A program made the translations under genes and the position numbers. From positions 186,001 through 250,000 of the forward strand of contig WFMF01000187.1 of the NCBI GenBank assembly GCA_011033025.1: DNA of 64,000 nt. The letters run 5' to 3'. Every line of letters starts with the position of its first letter. Position 1 is the stretch's first letter. The notes under the pieces were generated by a model. That model saw nothing but the letters and a program-made list of their open reading frames with translations, searched no databases and was not told the DNA's origin. The DNA comes from Beroe forskalii (Eukaryota > Ctenophora > Nuda > Beroida > Beroidae). Below, piece after piece: positions 23,701 through 36,343 of the stretch.

Positions 23701-26170
23701 ATAAAAGCGGACTAACAAGCATTTAAAAATTAAATTCTTGGATATTAAAGTTATAAATGATATGATATTATGACCGCCAATCAAAAGTGAGATAAAACGT
23801 CTCATTTGCACATTGCAACAGTACGTGCACCTAGATACACAGTCTGTACTGAGCTATATTGAGAAGTAGTTACGGAATAATCATCAAGTTACCCGGCAGT
23901 GTGGCCGCTGTAATAACCTCGTTAAACACCTCTACTCCCGCCCCGCCTCCGCCCGATTTCACACCGCTCTACCTGCTGCTAACACACTTCCATTAATTGC
24001 AGGTCACTCTACTGGCTCTATATCCTTGTTACTGCCACAATGCCACATGCCCTACTTTCTGCTGCTCTACTGCTCAGTACATGTCACCGGCTTGTCCTGC
24101 TTCATTACCGCTACATTACCTTCCCTGCTTCACCAGTCTTACTAAACTAACTGTTCCACATATAGTGTTGTTTAACAATCAGTCAGAATGTGCGCAGGAA
24201 TTCTTATTAAAAGCCTGGCTAATGAAAATTTTACTGTTTTATTGAATTCACTCGTCGAGGTGTCAGGTTTGTAAATGGGAACCTGAACGATTGTAACCTA
24301 TCACCTAACTAATATAGTAACTACCTAAGCTACTTCGGTGTTAATTCACATGCCCGATGCTAGGTAAAAGCTCACTTTAGAGTCCTTTGTGAACACAATC
24401 TAGGTAGTATCGAGTGAAGAGAAACGCATAGCTGAGCAGTGAACTGAAGTAGTGCTGTGACTGGAATGAAATATGAATTAGTGCTTTGAAACGCGAATTC
24501 CTCTGCCTTCTGTAACCCTAAGTAGCCTCAAAAGCTCACTCTTTTCTTACTACTTCTTCAATAATTAAAGAGATCCCAAACAAAAGTTAGGTGGCTGATG
24601 GACGTGATCAGATTGCTGCTTTAGGCCATGAAAATGACAACCTTCTGATCTGCCAGCTATGAATGCATGACCTGTTCGAACTTCCTGAGAATTGGACGAA
24701 TATATGGCCTGGTCAGATATGAGTTGCTCGTTCAGTCACAGATCCATTTCCCTCCCCCAGTCGGAGAAAGGCAGAAAATCCATATAAGAATGTCTCAAAA
24801 TACTGTAAACAATTTTTGTAAATTACTAAATTAGGTAGGTAGGAGGATGAAATTGATTTGTATGAGTCGACAGCAAGTGCAGCCATACACCATTTTATTA
24901 TGAATTCCTAAATAACATAATAAGTGTCAACTATTGTTCCTTATTTTTGGCGAACTGCTAACCATGGTCATTGGCCACTCCATAAGTTCAGTTAATTGCG
25001 CTAATTGACATACCGACTAGTTTTATACCTACTCATTTTATCAAAGAATGCCGCCAACAAGTTCTTCATATCAAAGAATCTAGTACTCATGACCATCGCC
25101 TGAAAATTACAAATCGTAATAGTTTTTTGTTACTGCTAACCAACCAGTTACCAAGATGTAGATGAAATAGTTTTGCGGCCTTGTAGCATTTTTCATTATG
25201 GAACTTGAGCGATTCGAAGTTTATAGCCGAAAGTTCAACAAATGAATTGCGTGCGGTGCCGAAAGTTCAACAAATGAATGAATCAAGTAGCATTACTTGA
25301 TTTCAAATTATTGTCCATTAAAACCTAAAAAACTTGAACAATAAACAAACCAGCAAAAGAATTGGCTACACTATTGAAGGCTTAAACACGAAACAATCGA
25401 CAAGTCAAGTATCCCCAAGTGCACCGCACGCAATCATAACTATGTACTGCAGAGGCCGGTATAGGGGATGAAGACACTTTAATAACAGCTCCTTATAGCT
25501 AGAAGAGGGTAGGAGAATAACACACAACGCACACCCCAGCTTTATATTGGCGTGTAGTAATTGGGGAGCATCTGATCCTCTTTCAATGGAGCCCGCCTGC
25601 AGCTGCTCCTGATATCGCTACCAGCTGTGTGAGAACCCTAACCTTGTATGCTGGGGGTGTGTAGAGTATAGCCGGCGTGAAGCTAACAGTTCACCTATTC
25701 AAACCCTGGTAGTGATTTGACTCTCCTCCATCTATTGGTTCCAGGCATCCCCGCGTAGTGTGATAGTTTGACAGTATGATTGTGTGTAAGATGTAAAGCT
25801 AGTGACCGTGAACCCCCAGGAAGCTGCCAAGCTGATTAATCATTGACTCTGGCCATGTGATCGGTATCTCAGGCTTTGTACCAGCCCTCTAAGCCTCTAA
25901 ATTACTGCTATACCGCGTATCTTCTGTGGGCATTCGCCTTTTTATTGTTATCTCCCCAATTACTGCAGTTATAGATCAGAGTGCGAAATCTATTTTCACA
26001 GCATTATCCGTAATATCTGTACTGTAAATTGTTTCACATTATGGTATTTATAATCTATTGTAGATCAACCCTTTGACTTACAAGATTGAAAAGTGAACGA
26101 TCCTTTGTAACTAGTGCTATAAGAGGCCTCAAAATGTTTGAAACTTATATCTTTCTAATGAAGGGTTTAG
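20709..26170. other. gene-poor region
   Basis: No convincing exon. Features seen: a two-copy ~48-bp tandem repeat at about 21671-21768 (ACAAATACTC...GCAGAGCCATAAA), and a stretch at 21145-21210 whose plus frame (RTPKVSFFTLGGPLSGIA) is followed in another frame by VIYLGSTTA, weakly reminiscent of a reverse-transcriptase tail. Also seen are a possible SINE head near 22170 and a duplicated CCGAAAGTTCAACAAATGAA at 25228-25278. Confidence 0.4.
22165..22340 (+). repeat. possible tRNA-derived SINE head
   Basis: GGCAGGCCTAGTGGGTAATG resembles a pol III A-box, a stem CTGCTGCC-TTCG-GCAGTAAT follows, and then AGTGAACCCCGTCC, a weak B-box. The spacing is roughly tRNA-like, but the cloverleaf cannot be folded convincingly by eye and no second copy lies in this window. 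Confidence 0.2.
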
Positions 26171-26300
26171 TAACGACTAAAAAGTGCAAACCGTGATATA
26201 ACGCACGAGTGGCCGAAGGCCTGAGTGTGTAATATTGCATTAGAAACCGAGGCCGAAGGCCGAGGTTTTTATTGCTGAGGTTTGTACTTTTTACGAGTTA
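26171..26300. mobile_element. 130-bp MITE with GGCCGAAGGCC hairpins
   Basis: The ends are inverted: TAACGACTAAAAAGTGCAAA at the left against TAACTCGTAAAAAGTACAAA read from the right. Inside are two short palindromes built on GGCCGAAGGCC (near 26211 and 26251). Size and structure fit a MITE; there is no coding capacity. Confidence 0.6.
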
Positions 26301-27850
26301 TTATTAAACTGAATTATGCACCGACCTTACTCGTTAAAATGGGTATATTTTCAAACACAAGGAAATGTTTTAGATTATGATATGAACTTCAAGTTCATAG
26401 TGGCTCCACCGTGTGTAATAAATTATTATGCACTGTTCCTCTGCACCAAAATGAATTATAACCAACTCCAGTGCGTAATTAATCAGGATTTGGCACTGCA
26501 GTGCGTGATAATTTATTACGAAGAGAACACTGGTGCCTAAAGGGATTTTGCAAAAACATGCTTCAAAGGTGCATGATAAGAAATAATGCTTCTAATCAAA
26601 AGTGAAGCCAATTTCTGCATGATTACTGTCAAAACTCTCTTGCCTAAGTCTAAGCCTTAGACGCTTCACCCGTGGACTGTAACGTCTTATTCCATTGAAA
26701 GCTAGCAGTTTCAAAGACCATCTAGAGCGGTATTTGTAGCTTATCGGACGACATTTAGAATATATTCCAACAGAACTGAGATTCCGGATCTCACTTTTTT
26801 TAAATATTGTCGTCGTGTCGTCTGCAAGTGTAATGCCAAGTATTTTCGATCAGGGTTTAGGAATGAGCTGGTAGGGTAGACTCAGCATTGCCGGGTATAT
26901 TCCCAACAGCAATGGATGCTGACGAGCACTATGTTATATACTTGAGACAGCTGGACGGTGATAACCAGCTCCACCACTGAAGATGCCCAGAACGAGACAA
27001 GGTGGTCTATAGCAGTGTGCCGGACAAATGCACAATAGCAGAGAAATTCTGTTGAAATGTTAGGAAATAACTTATCAGCATTGCTGCATTTTATGAACAC
27101 GTTCCACAGCATGATATAATAAATATGTGATTTGAACAACACGTGCGAAAATATATTTACGAAATGTTACGAACCTCGCAGTGCGCGAGTTACAGCCGAT
27201 ATGAGGTGGGTCGTGTCAGGGAAAAGTTTAGGTGTAATGATGGGAGTTTCAAAGTCAGACAACATATCCCGCAATGCATAATATCTTACAAATTCCGTAG
27301 GCATCGAACGTGAACAAACGTAGAAGAAGCAGAGATTCTAGGTAAAAGATTTGAAGAAAATGGCTAAAACGCCTAGTGGTCTGGGAAACCCCGTCGAGCC
27401 TATTGAATGTGAAAAGCTCCCGCCGGTGTGAAAATCCAGGCATTTCAAACGGGTATTCTTTCATGACGGGGTATCCTTTGATGACGGGATATTCCCTATA
27501 GGTGACAATGAAATTTCGCGGACCTGTTCAGTATCAAAGTGAGGCACTGGTAAAAGTACAATAATGCCCTCCGGCAGAGCTTGTACCCAGCAAAACGTGG
27601 AATTGAATACACAATATTACGAAGTAAGAGCAGCTAACTGTTGAAATTCTAAATATAATACCTGTAATCTCATTTTATATACGTTCGTTGACAATGTTCA
27701 CATCAAAACGACAATTGTGCCTCCTTGACGGTCAATATATATGTACGTGCCTCTTCTCGGGCTTCAGACGGATGCGTTATTGCGACATCTTCTGCGACAA
27801 TCGGAATGTAAAGTGGACGAGACTTCTCTAGAACGCCGCTATGGTTTGTT
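26301..27850. other. no gene recognised
   Basis: Small frames at 26316-26540 (+), 26882-27142 (-) and 27255-27464 (-) show no domain and no good splice context. I see nothing else. Confidence 0.4.
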
Positions 27851-28440
27851 CATGACACTTGGTTGCGTAGTTATGACACTAGGTAGTTTGATTATGACAT
27901 TAGGTTGTGTTGTTGAGACCAAGGCAGTGTGGTTATGTGGGTATAATTATAACACTACTTAGGTCGTGTTATTATGACACTAGGTTGTGCAGATTTATTT
28001 CTAAGTTGTGTGGTTATATGTCACAAGGTTGTGTGGTTATGACACTAGGTTGTGTTGTTATGACACTAGGTTGTGTGGTTATGACACTAGGTTGTGTTGT
28101 TATGATACTAGGTGGTGTGGTTATGACACTAGGTTGTGTGGTTATGACACTAGGTTGTGTTGTTATGACACTAGGTGGTGTTGTTATGACACTAGGTTGT
28201 GTGGTTATGACACTAGGTTGTGTGGTTATGACACTAGGTTGTGTGGTTATGACACTAGGTTGTGTTGTTATGACACTAGGTGGTGTTGTTATGACACTAG
28301 GTTGTGTTGATATGGCACTCAGTAGTGTTGCTATGACACTAGGTAGTGTCATATATGACACTAGGTTGTGTTGAAATGACACTAGGTTGTGTTGTTATGA
28401 CACTAGGTTGCGCGGTTAAAGCATAAGTTTGTCCGGCTAT
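27851..28440 (+). repeat. 21-bp minisatellite
   Basis: About 28 head-to-tail copies of a 21-bp unit (GGTTATGACACTAGGTTGTGT), with the third position of TGG/TGT units varying. Because 21 is a multiple of three, all frames stay open and give artefactual repeat proteins on both strands (VVMTLGC on plus). It degenerates at both edges. Confidence 0.92.
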
Positions 28441-28449
28441 GACACTTGG

Positions 28450-31400
28450 TTTTGCATGGTTTGTGCAGATCGATCGATCGATGGTGGGATTGATAAAGGC
28501 TCGCAGTTCGCTGTAATTTTGGATATATCAAAAGCTATTGATTGAAAAATAAATTTGGGCGCCTTTATCTATCCTTCTGTCGATCGAACGTTCTGCACAC
28601 ATACGGGTTACGAACTACAGTAATTCGAGGAATCCAGTACCCCCTGAGCAGGTGCACACAGCTACACGAATAGAGAGTAAAACTGAGAGAGATGTGTGAA
28701 ATAGGAAAGATTTGGGAGAGGCTGAGGTCAGCTAAGTAACCTTATAAGTCCCCTTACCACCGCCCCCACATAATATACTTAGAACCTGGACATCATTACC
28801 TGGATTATGATGAATATATCCATTAATCGGTTAAGTCGCGAGGCTCCTGCCCATCAGCATCTCTCACTATCCGCACTGTGAGACACGAGAAAAATACAGC
28901 GGTGATAATATATACTAAATTAGTTATCTTAATAATTAGCTTTATTAATGTTATGGTAATAAACACACAATTGGTGGCCATGTTTTGACTGGTGGTTGGT
29001 TATACCGGCGCCATGTCCCCCGTACTAGTGTATGGCTGAGAGTATCGCCTCATGACATGCAGCTCGTCCCTTGACCAGGGCAGGGATTGTCCTACCAAGG
29101 GGTTCCACCTGGTCCCTTACAGGACTTACCATGACAATACGAACTAGCTCATCAGGTATGCGCGAGCCTAACAGTTATCACAAGAGCAAGGTAATATACA
29201 TGGGCTACGATTCCTGGAGCTACTTATTCTTATTGCTTTATTGCTAATGACAAACTGATCGATAAATATGAGCCCCGTGTCAAGCCGAATTATTAGGTGC
29301 GAGCAGTGGTAATTCATTATGTAAATACTTAATTAGCTAATTCTACCATAGTCACGCGTACCAGTCGATTCCATGTGATACATTTTAAAATATGGTTTAG
29401 ACGAGTGCAATGAATTTGCACTTTGCAGCTTTCTGGCATCAAATGCCAGCGAAAAATCAATCTTTCCAAACTTGAAAGTCGAAAGTACCGAAAGTTGTTT
29501 TACGAGAATTATGCCCCTCTCCAGCGTATTCTGTAAGCTGCGGTATACAGTCATCACCAAAATACAGAAAAAAATTATAGCTTTGAATGAAATTTGCTTT
29601 TACAGTGTAAAGGATCACTAAAATAAAGTTATTTAATTCACTAATTCAGACGGGGTCGTCAGACCCTAGTGGAAGGGGATACTGTTGTTGGGTCGCGCAG
29701 TTACATGATCTCAGCTGTGACCGTATACCTTTTACCTTCGAATCTTCGATAATGAATTGAGCACGCCTTGTCCATTATCAAACTTACCAATTCTCGATTT
29801 CTCTTTGACCATGTAAGTTGTGACCTGAGGTATACGGTCACCACTTCGACATGGATCCGCTTATTTCAGTGCTTTTCCTTCAAATGGCGTGCAACATTTT
29901 ACGATATCACTAAGGTTGTCTCTGGAATGGAGACCCATCACCCAGCAAAATGAGTGCCCCAACAATCTGGAAGTGAGTGTTGCTTGATGTCAGATGAGGG
30001 CCCCATGATGACCAGTCTAGATACGGGTATAAGTGTTACGTGATGTAAATTAGCTCATGTTTATTGCCGGCCCCTGAAGAGCTGCCGTAGACGCAGTGAG
30101 GTGCATCTCAAACGATAACAATGTAATTAGGGAACCTCTATTGTGTTGTGGTGATGAGGTTTAGAGCAATAGAGTGGGTGAGGGAGACGATGCAATAGAA
30201 TAGAAGGAGAAGTAATTGCTCCCCCTGGATGGAGCTGCAGCAGCTGTCAAATCATGTGATCATGTGATGATGCGTATTGCATATCAGGACGTGTATCACC
30301 TCTCATGGTGAGTGCCGGTGTCTCAGATATTATGGAGTCCATCATGGACCACGGCTATTAAGGTCAGAAAGCCAATAGCATCTCAAGTTGGACATGAAAT
30401 GCTCATCGATGTCATGAAATCAGAAATGGTCACGTTTATAACATTATGAAAGACCCGTTACCCATTAGTCTCCCATTAGTACCAAACCATCAAAAAGCCT
30501 TCAAATTGTCCCCTATGATAGGCATCTTGCTTTTGTTAAGAAAGTGTTCCAACAGATTTGTTGGAACTCTAAGAAACGGGAATGAGAAAGGTCTTGCGAA
30601 CCTGCGCGCGCTTCATACAATTTTAAGTGGTGCCAGGATTCTAGATTCTGGCTTAAAGTTTAAAGCCATGATTAAATTGGTCATACTGCCGGCATCTAAT
30701 TCTAAAGTTCTAAGTTTAAAAATTCCATTAATAAGTTAATAGGGCGTATCCTGAAAAGAAGGATATTGACGAAGGCACTAAGACCAACCTATCATCTGAC
30801 AACTAGAAGGTAATAGTTGCAGTAATTAATTCTCCAGTTGCCGAAATTTGGATTCCACGCGGATACAGTTGCTGCCCAAATTTTTTCAACCGTGTTACAT
30901 AGTTCCCCGTTTATTTGACTGGATCGGTAAACTTTTCTTTTCCTAATTCTTTTGCCTGTCACAAGAAAAAAATGTGGAAAGGGAAATTAGTTGTTGACAC
31001 GAGGCGAACGTGACTAGATAGCAGATATTGTTATATATCACTTTACTTTCCTCCCATGTATGGCCTAACAAAGTCGCCAGTGAACCTGTTGTAGACCGAC
31101 AAATTGATGTTGGTTATTTGGATGTTATCTACTTAGATAACTCTATCTATATGTACCAATATATATGGATAACATTTATATACTCGGAGTTGCTATAAAT
31201 ACAGCAGGGAGTTTGCACTAGACTGATATTACAGAGGAAGCCATGTGCGACCGGAAAGAGGCAAAGCAGCAGCGTAGGTACACCATATTTAGCACGTCGT
31301 CTTGTTAAGCGTGTACGTTACCCGGTCTCCGGAAGTGGGCAGCACGCGCCTGCCCAGCAAAAGTAAATAGGAATTCAGCTGTTAATTAGCCATGGAAATT

Positions 31401-33865
31401 TATAACGCGAAACAAATGAGACAAACATAACAGGGCAGGAGAGAGGGTTGCGCCTAACATGGGCTGCTAGCTGCGTGTTTGCACCTGGTATAAAAGAAAC
31501 ATTCTTACTAATAGCTCATCGCCCGCAGGGAGGTATATAGTGTTCAGATCTTGTTTCACATGGGCAGTAAAGACGAATATAAACTTTACCTGCAGTAGTG
31601 TACCCCCGCTAACACTTGGAAGTCAATGAGAGTTTACTCTGGCACGGCATGGCACGGAATTAGTATTAGTTTTGGAAGGTTTTCTAGTATCAATTATTGT
31701 AGTTCACTGCGAGTGCCGTTTACTCTGGAGTGCGCTATTTTATAGAGTTATATTCGCAATAACTTGCCTGAAATGGAGTAGTACGGCTTCAATAGAACTA
31801 TAAGATGCGCAGGCAAAGGTTCTACCTTGTTAATTGGTGGCCTATATAGTTTCCCAGCGTACCAATCAACGGAATTCACTCATTTTACGGAAGTGAATTT
31901 ATTGAACTGCAGGGGTTCCAATACAAAAAACATACTCTGAGCAACGGGCTGTGTCAGTGTGAAATGCTCCGGGAGAAGTCACGCAAATACTCCGACAACA
32001 CTTTGAGATACTTTGCCCTGACAGCAAACCTTCAGCTTCAATTATTCAATTTGTTACACAATTTACTGACCACATATTATACTGCTCATAATAAAACTAG
32101 TCAGACTTGGCTATGCATGAGCGGCTTTGAGTAAACACTAAGCATAGCAATTGCTCCACGCCATAAGCAACTCCTGCTACTTCAAACGGTCAAATGTTGG
32201 GATGTGGGGTGCAAACGCTATAAGAATCCCCAAAGCAACTTACGACTCAATAATAGTAATATAATGTAGCCAGTCGAGCGCAGTAAAAGAGTAAATACCG
32301 GAAGAAAGCCGTAAATTTCTCGGCGCAGGTGAAATATAAATGCAGTAAAATCTACGGAATGCCAAGCTTCAGATTGTGGTGGGATATTTCACTTATTTAA
32401 CCAAATTGGAGAATAAAATATAATATGCTACTTTATGCACATATTGTTTTCTTGACCTCTAGAATTACTCTATTAGCTTTGAATACGTTTACAACAGGGT
32501 AGTAAAGTTTATAATATTCCGTTTAAATTAGAAAATGGGGCGCGGCAGACATACTATTTGTGTGCTGGCTAGAGTTTCACATCATTTTCTGAGAAAATGT
32601 AGATACTTCCTTCCTCTAAGGTAGCCCTTTGATCGGCAAACAGAAACTTCCTTCCACGGGTATAATAGCAGACAGGCAAAAAATAATATACTGTTACCAG
32701 TACAAATAAAATGTAATATATACCATCATTAATTTATTTTCAACAAACAATTTAAGCAAATCTAAAGGAATATTAAAAAGAAGGATGTCCGGCGAATAAT
32801 TTATGAAAAAAAGTTATGTATTTAAACTATCATCGAGGATAGCTAGTGCTCCAGCTTGACAGTGCAGATGGACTATCACATTTGCCGCCGTGCTAAGACT
32901 TCCCTGAGTCATGTGGCGGGTGCCTGGTCAGGTACAAGTTCGTACCTTGGTGGAAAAAATAGAATACTTTTTACAACATAGGATAAATAAGGAAATACTA
33001 TAGTGAGATCGGAGATATTATGTTCGCGTGGATCAGTAATATGAGTAGAAGACCTTCAGAAACTTATTGATGATACCAATCTCCCATGTCTGATGTCCCT
33101 CGTTTTGGGTTGGTAATAAGTCAGCACCCCCCTCAACAGCCCAAGCCATAATTAGAAAAGATGGTGATTATTCCTTTAGGTACAGTTTTATTTTGATCTA
33201 TTGCGATTGGATTTGAGTGTGAAAACTAATTCTTAGAATGCTAAATTTTTTTAGGAAGAAACAATTTGGAGGGTTACTAAGAGGCAAGAGCAATGAATTT
33301 TGATTCTTCAAGCTTCATTTTTTGCATTTTTCTTTGATTAAAGTTTTGACATACATCCATGAGAATTTGTGTCAATTTACAATTATTATGATGACTGATG
33401 TCGTAAAACAATTTACAATGATAGTTTTGTCTAAAAGATCCAAAATAAGTAAAGTACATGTTTGGGAATCAAGTCTGGACCCCGTCTTTAGCCGAAACAG
33501 TAAAAGATAAAGACTTGCCCTTTTAAACGTAATCAATACCATCTATTTGTAGCGTAAACAAGTGATAACATCATCAAAATAGCAAAATATTCATAAATAG
33601 CAATTTTCGAAAGTGACCGTATTTTGGTAAAACGGACACTTTTCAAAGGTTTGCATTTGCAAATATCTTTTACGTTTTTGATGATGTGACAACATTTTTC
33701 TTTTATTAATGGATGGCACTGAATAATTTCAAAAGTAAAAGTCTGGAGGTTGCGGCTGGAGGTAGGGATCCAGGCTCCTTACTAACCCTCCGTATTTAAT
33801 TGTTCCAGTGTTCTATATTTCTATTTTAACAGAAAAATTTCATGAGGCCCTCTCATAGCTTCTTC
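28450..33865. other. gene-poor region with dispersed repeat pieces
   Basis: No exon supported. The short piece at 29645-29690 (CAGACGGGGTCGTCAGACC) has an inverted relative at 60890-60930. A perfect 14-bp inverted repeat, GTGACCGTATACCT at 29717-29730 and its complement at 29828-29841, encloses 97 bases and may be a MITE core. The plus frame at 30446-30739 (97 codons) has no recognisable domain. Confidence 0.4.
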
Positions 33866-34025
33866 TGACACCACTCAGCGCTCTGGTGCCACATAGCACT
33901 CTGACACCACTCAGCGCTGTAACACCACTCTGCGTTCTGACACCACTCTGTGCTCTGATTACACTCAGTGGTCTGTCACCACTCAGGACTCTGACAACAG
34001 TTGAACTCTGACTTCACTCAGCATT
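33866..34025 (+). repeat. ~22-bp degenerate tandem repeat
   Basis: Seven or eight copies of a unit like CTCTGACACCACTCAGCG with many substitutions. No function seen. Confidence 0.7.
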
Positions 34026-34187
34026 AAACAAATTGAGTAAAAAATTCGTTTGATAATCCTGACTATTTACCGAGCATCTTAAAGCATCTCTAATGCCAGA
34101 AAAATATTACGAAGCTTTAATACCATTCAAACTAGGGAGCTGTTTGGTTGCATGAGGAGAGAAAATCTGGCACATACAACGCCAGGG

Positions 34188-34331
34188 TTAGGTGAGAGAC
34201 TTGAGAGAGTCGCTCAATCTATACACAGCGCCCAGGACATTAGTCAGACGGTCTAAGAACCGCCAACTGGAGCACTTGTACTCTACTGTGAGCTGTCCAA
34301 GCTGCTCATTACTAATGTAGATTCCCAGATT
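34188..34331 (-). CDS. putative terminal exon, unknown protein (weak)
   Basis: After an acceptor-like CCGCTCAG, the minus strand stays open for 47 codons to a TAA at 34190-34188. The peptide starts NLGIYISNEQLGQL and includes YKCSSWRFLDRLTNVLGAVY. It is less AT-rich than its surroundings. The phase does not join directly to the candidate exon at 34999-35116, so an intermediate exon would be needed or one of the two calls is wrong. Another frame of the same stretch is also open for part of its length. Confidence 0.25.
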   Translation of the reverse strand, partial: NLGIYISNEQLGQLTVEYKCSSWRFLDRLTNVLGAVYRLSDSLKSLT

Positions 34332-34998
34332 CTGAGCGGATCAAAAGCTGAAGAAACCCCGAATAATAGGTTTCGTTCAGGAGCACACAGGTTCCTTCAT
34401 GATTCGCAGTGCTATGTTTTCAAAGTTTTAATGTGACGTTTGGAGTATCTTCCGTTTTATTCCACCGTCACTTTAAACTTCACATCTTTTTATTGAGATT
34501 TTCAGCATGCTATTTGACTATATGTGAATTTATTTTCTATCGCGTTTAGTTTTATATCATTAGCTTATCTCTTGACTTTCTAAATACCCATTTCATTTAT
34601 CTCTTGAGATCACAGTCGAGTAATTGTTGTTGATACACGTAATATGTTTTTAATGTTGTCGAGCACGCCAGGTATAATATTATTCTATAGCTACAATACT
34701 TATGCGAGGTTGCTTACTTAAATTTCAAGGCAAATTTTGGCTGGACAACAGTATGAGGATCATCTTTTAAAATTCCCAAATTTTGCACCCAAATCGAGGC
34801 ACGTGAAACAATCTTGGTTGGCCAAATTTTGGTTATACGAAAAATAATATGGGGATTTGGCATTTGCGTTTTCGAAAAGTCCCCATATTTTGCACAGTAT
34901 CCGTACTATTTTCTATTCCCAAACACCCAAATAATCAAAGAATTGTTTACTTTGATGCTTTACATTTTCACATCACAGCACAGCTTGACAGCTCTTAC

Positions 34999-35116
34999 CC
35001 GAACTTGTTGTAAAGTCTCGAGGCGTTCCTGACTCGCTTAGCTTCTGTTACGTCCATGGCGTGTCTCCTCTGGAAGATGGCTCTGTGCATCATTCCGTTT
35101 CCCAGCATGATGGTAT
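34999..35116 (-). CDS. putative internal exon, unknown protein
   Basis: The acceptor TCTACCATTAG precedes a 118-base open stretch coding TIMLGNGMMHRAIFQRR and then AMDVTEAKRVRNASRLYNKF, ending at a good donor (TTCGG|GTAAGA). Codon content and base composition look like a real exon. I do not recognise the protein. Partner exons are uncertain (see 34188-34331). A tandem repeat lies immediately upstream of the acceptor. Confidence 0.4.
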
Positions 35117-35245
35117 CTAATGGTAGAATACAGTCTCGAGTCAGAAGAAAGTAGAATATAGTTCCAATGGACTAATGGTAGAATATAGTTCCAAGTAAGC
35201 AGTATGTAGAGTATATTCCCAATGGACTATAATGGTAGACTATCG
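35110..35245 (+). repeat. ~60-bp tandem repeat
   Basis: Two and a half copies of a unit containing TAATGGTAGAATATAGTTCC and CCAATGGACTA. It abuts the putative splice acceptor at 35117. Confidence 0.65.
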
Positions 35246-36343
35246 TCCTGAGTCAGCAGAAGTCAGTGAAATTGTTAATCTCCTCCCCAATATGGTTTTG
35301 TTCTTCATCGGCTTAGTGTTTTACGGCTATAATTTCTTAGGGGTAATTATTGTCCAACCTCAGAAGCTTTTAACCCACCTTTTAAAAGATTGTGATCGGT
35401 CTATTGGTACTCAGATTCGGCTATGTTGAAGTATTGGAGTGTCGGGTCACCATTTAACTACCTAGGAGATTGTCCTGAAGAAACATGAGTCAGTGAAAAC
35501 GGCTTTATGTGACTGAGTGATTGCTGTAATGAAATATTAAAAGGTCAAATTCTACTTATCTATGCACAACATCGGTCAATATAAATAGTAAATGATCAGA
35601 AATTCCCATGTTTAAAAGTTTAGAGGCATTTCTTTGCAAATATTAAGCTAGGGTTATTATAGGTTATCCCGGCGTGGACAGGAAACTGGAGAAGGTAAGT
35701 TCGTACTCTAATTTCCTAGCATACAACGGAATTACATAATATGCTTACAAGCAAATGATGAATTTGTAAGCCTGTAAAAGTTTCTCAGAAAAATCGAGGC
35801 AGGCTATAAAACAAAAACTTCTAATTATCTTTCATATTGAAACTATGTTTAAAGGATTTAGCAAATTGTCAAACAACGTAAAAGGTAAACGAATCACGGG
35901 CAAAACGTGTATAATTTCAAAATCTACCCTGTAATATTCCAGTAAATTTTGTGAGATCGAAAAGACTAAAGATCGAAATACGCCCAGGATATGCTTACTT
36001 ATTACTCTACGCTTTCGTTTCAGTGAGTCCGTGAAACTTGGGTATGGCGACCTTCAGAATTTCAGCACAAAGTAGTGTATTAAAGGAAATATATTTTTAA
36101 ACCCATATTGGCAAATGTTATCTCTGTGTCACCATGCAGCAACCAAGATTTTTGTTTAAATTTTATCGAAGAAAGTTGTTGAAAATTCCGGCAATTTATC
36201 AGGCTGAGGAGGGCAAAGTTTTTCCACCTCAATAATTGGTACTACGGTCACATTTAGATAACCCTCCCGCAATGGTAGATTGCCAATAAGTGCTTGTAAA
36301 CCAGGAGGGGTCGCCTTGGGTTTTTGCAAGATTCAAGAACATT

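Noticed and set aside
28008-28382. Long repeat-protein ORFs on both strands (VVMTLGC, VITTQPS repeats)
   Set aside because: They are translations of a 21-bp minisatellite; every frame stays open because the unit length is a multiple of three.
27851-28440. CRISPR array
   Set aside because: The units are contiguous with no unique spacers, and the genes around are eukaryotic.
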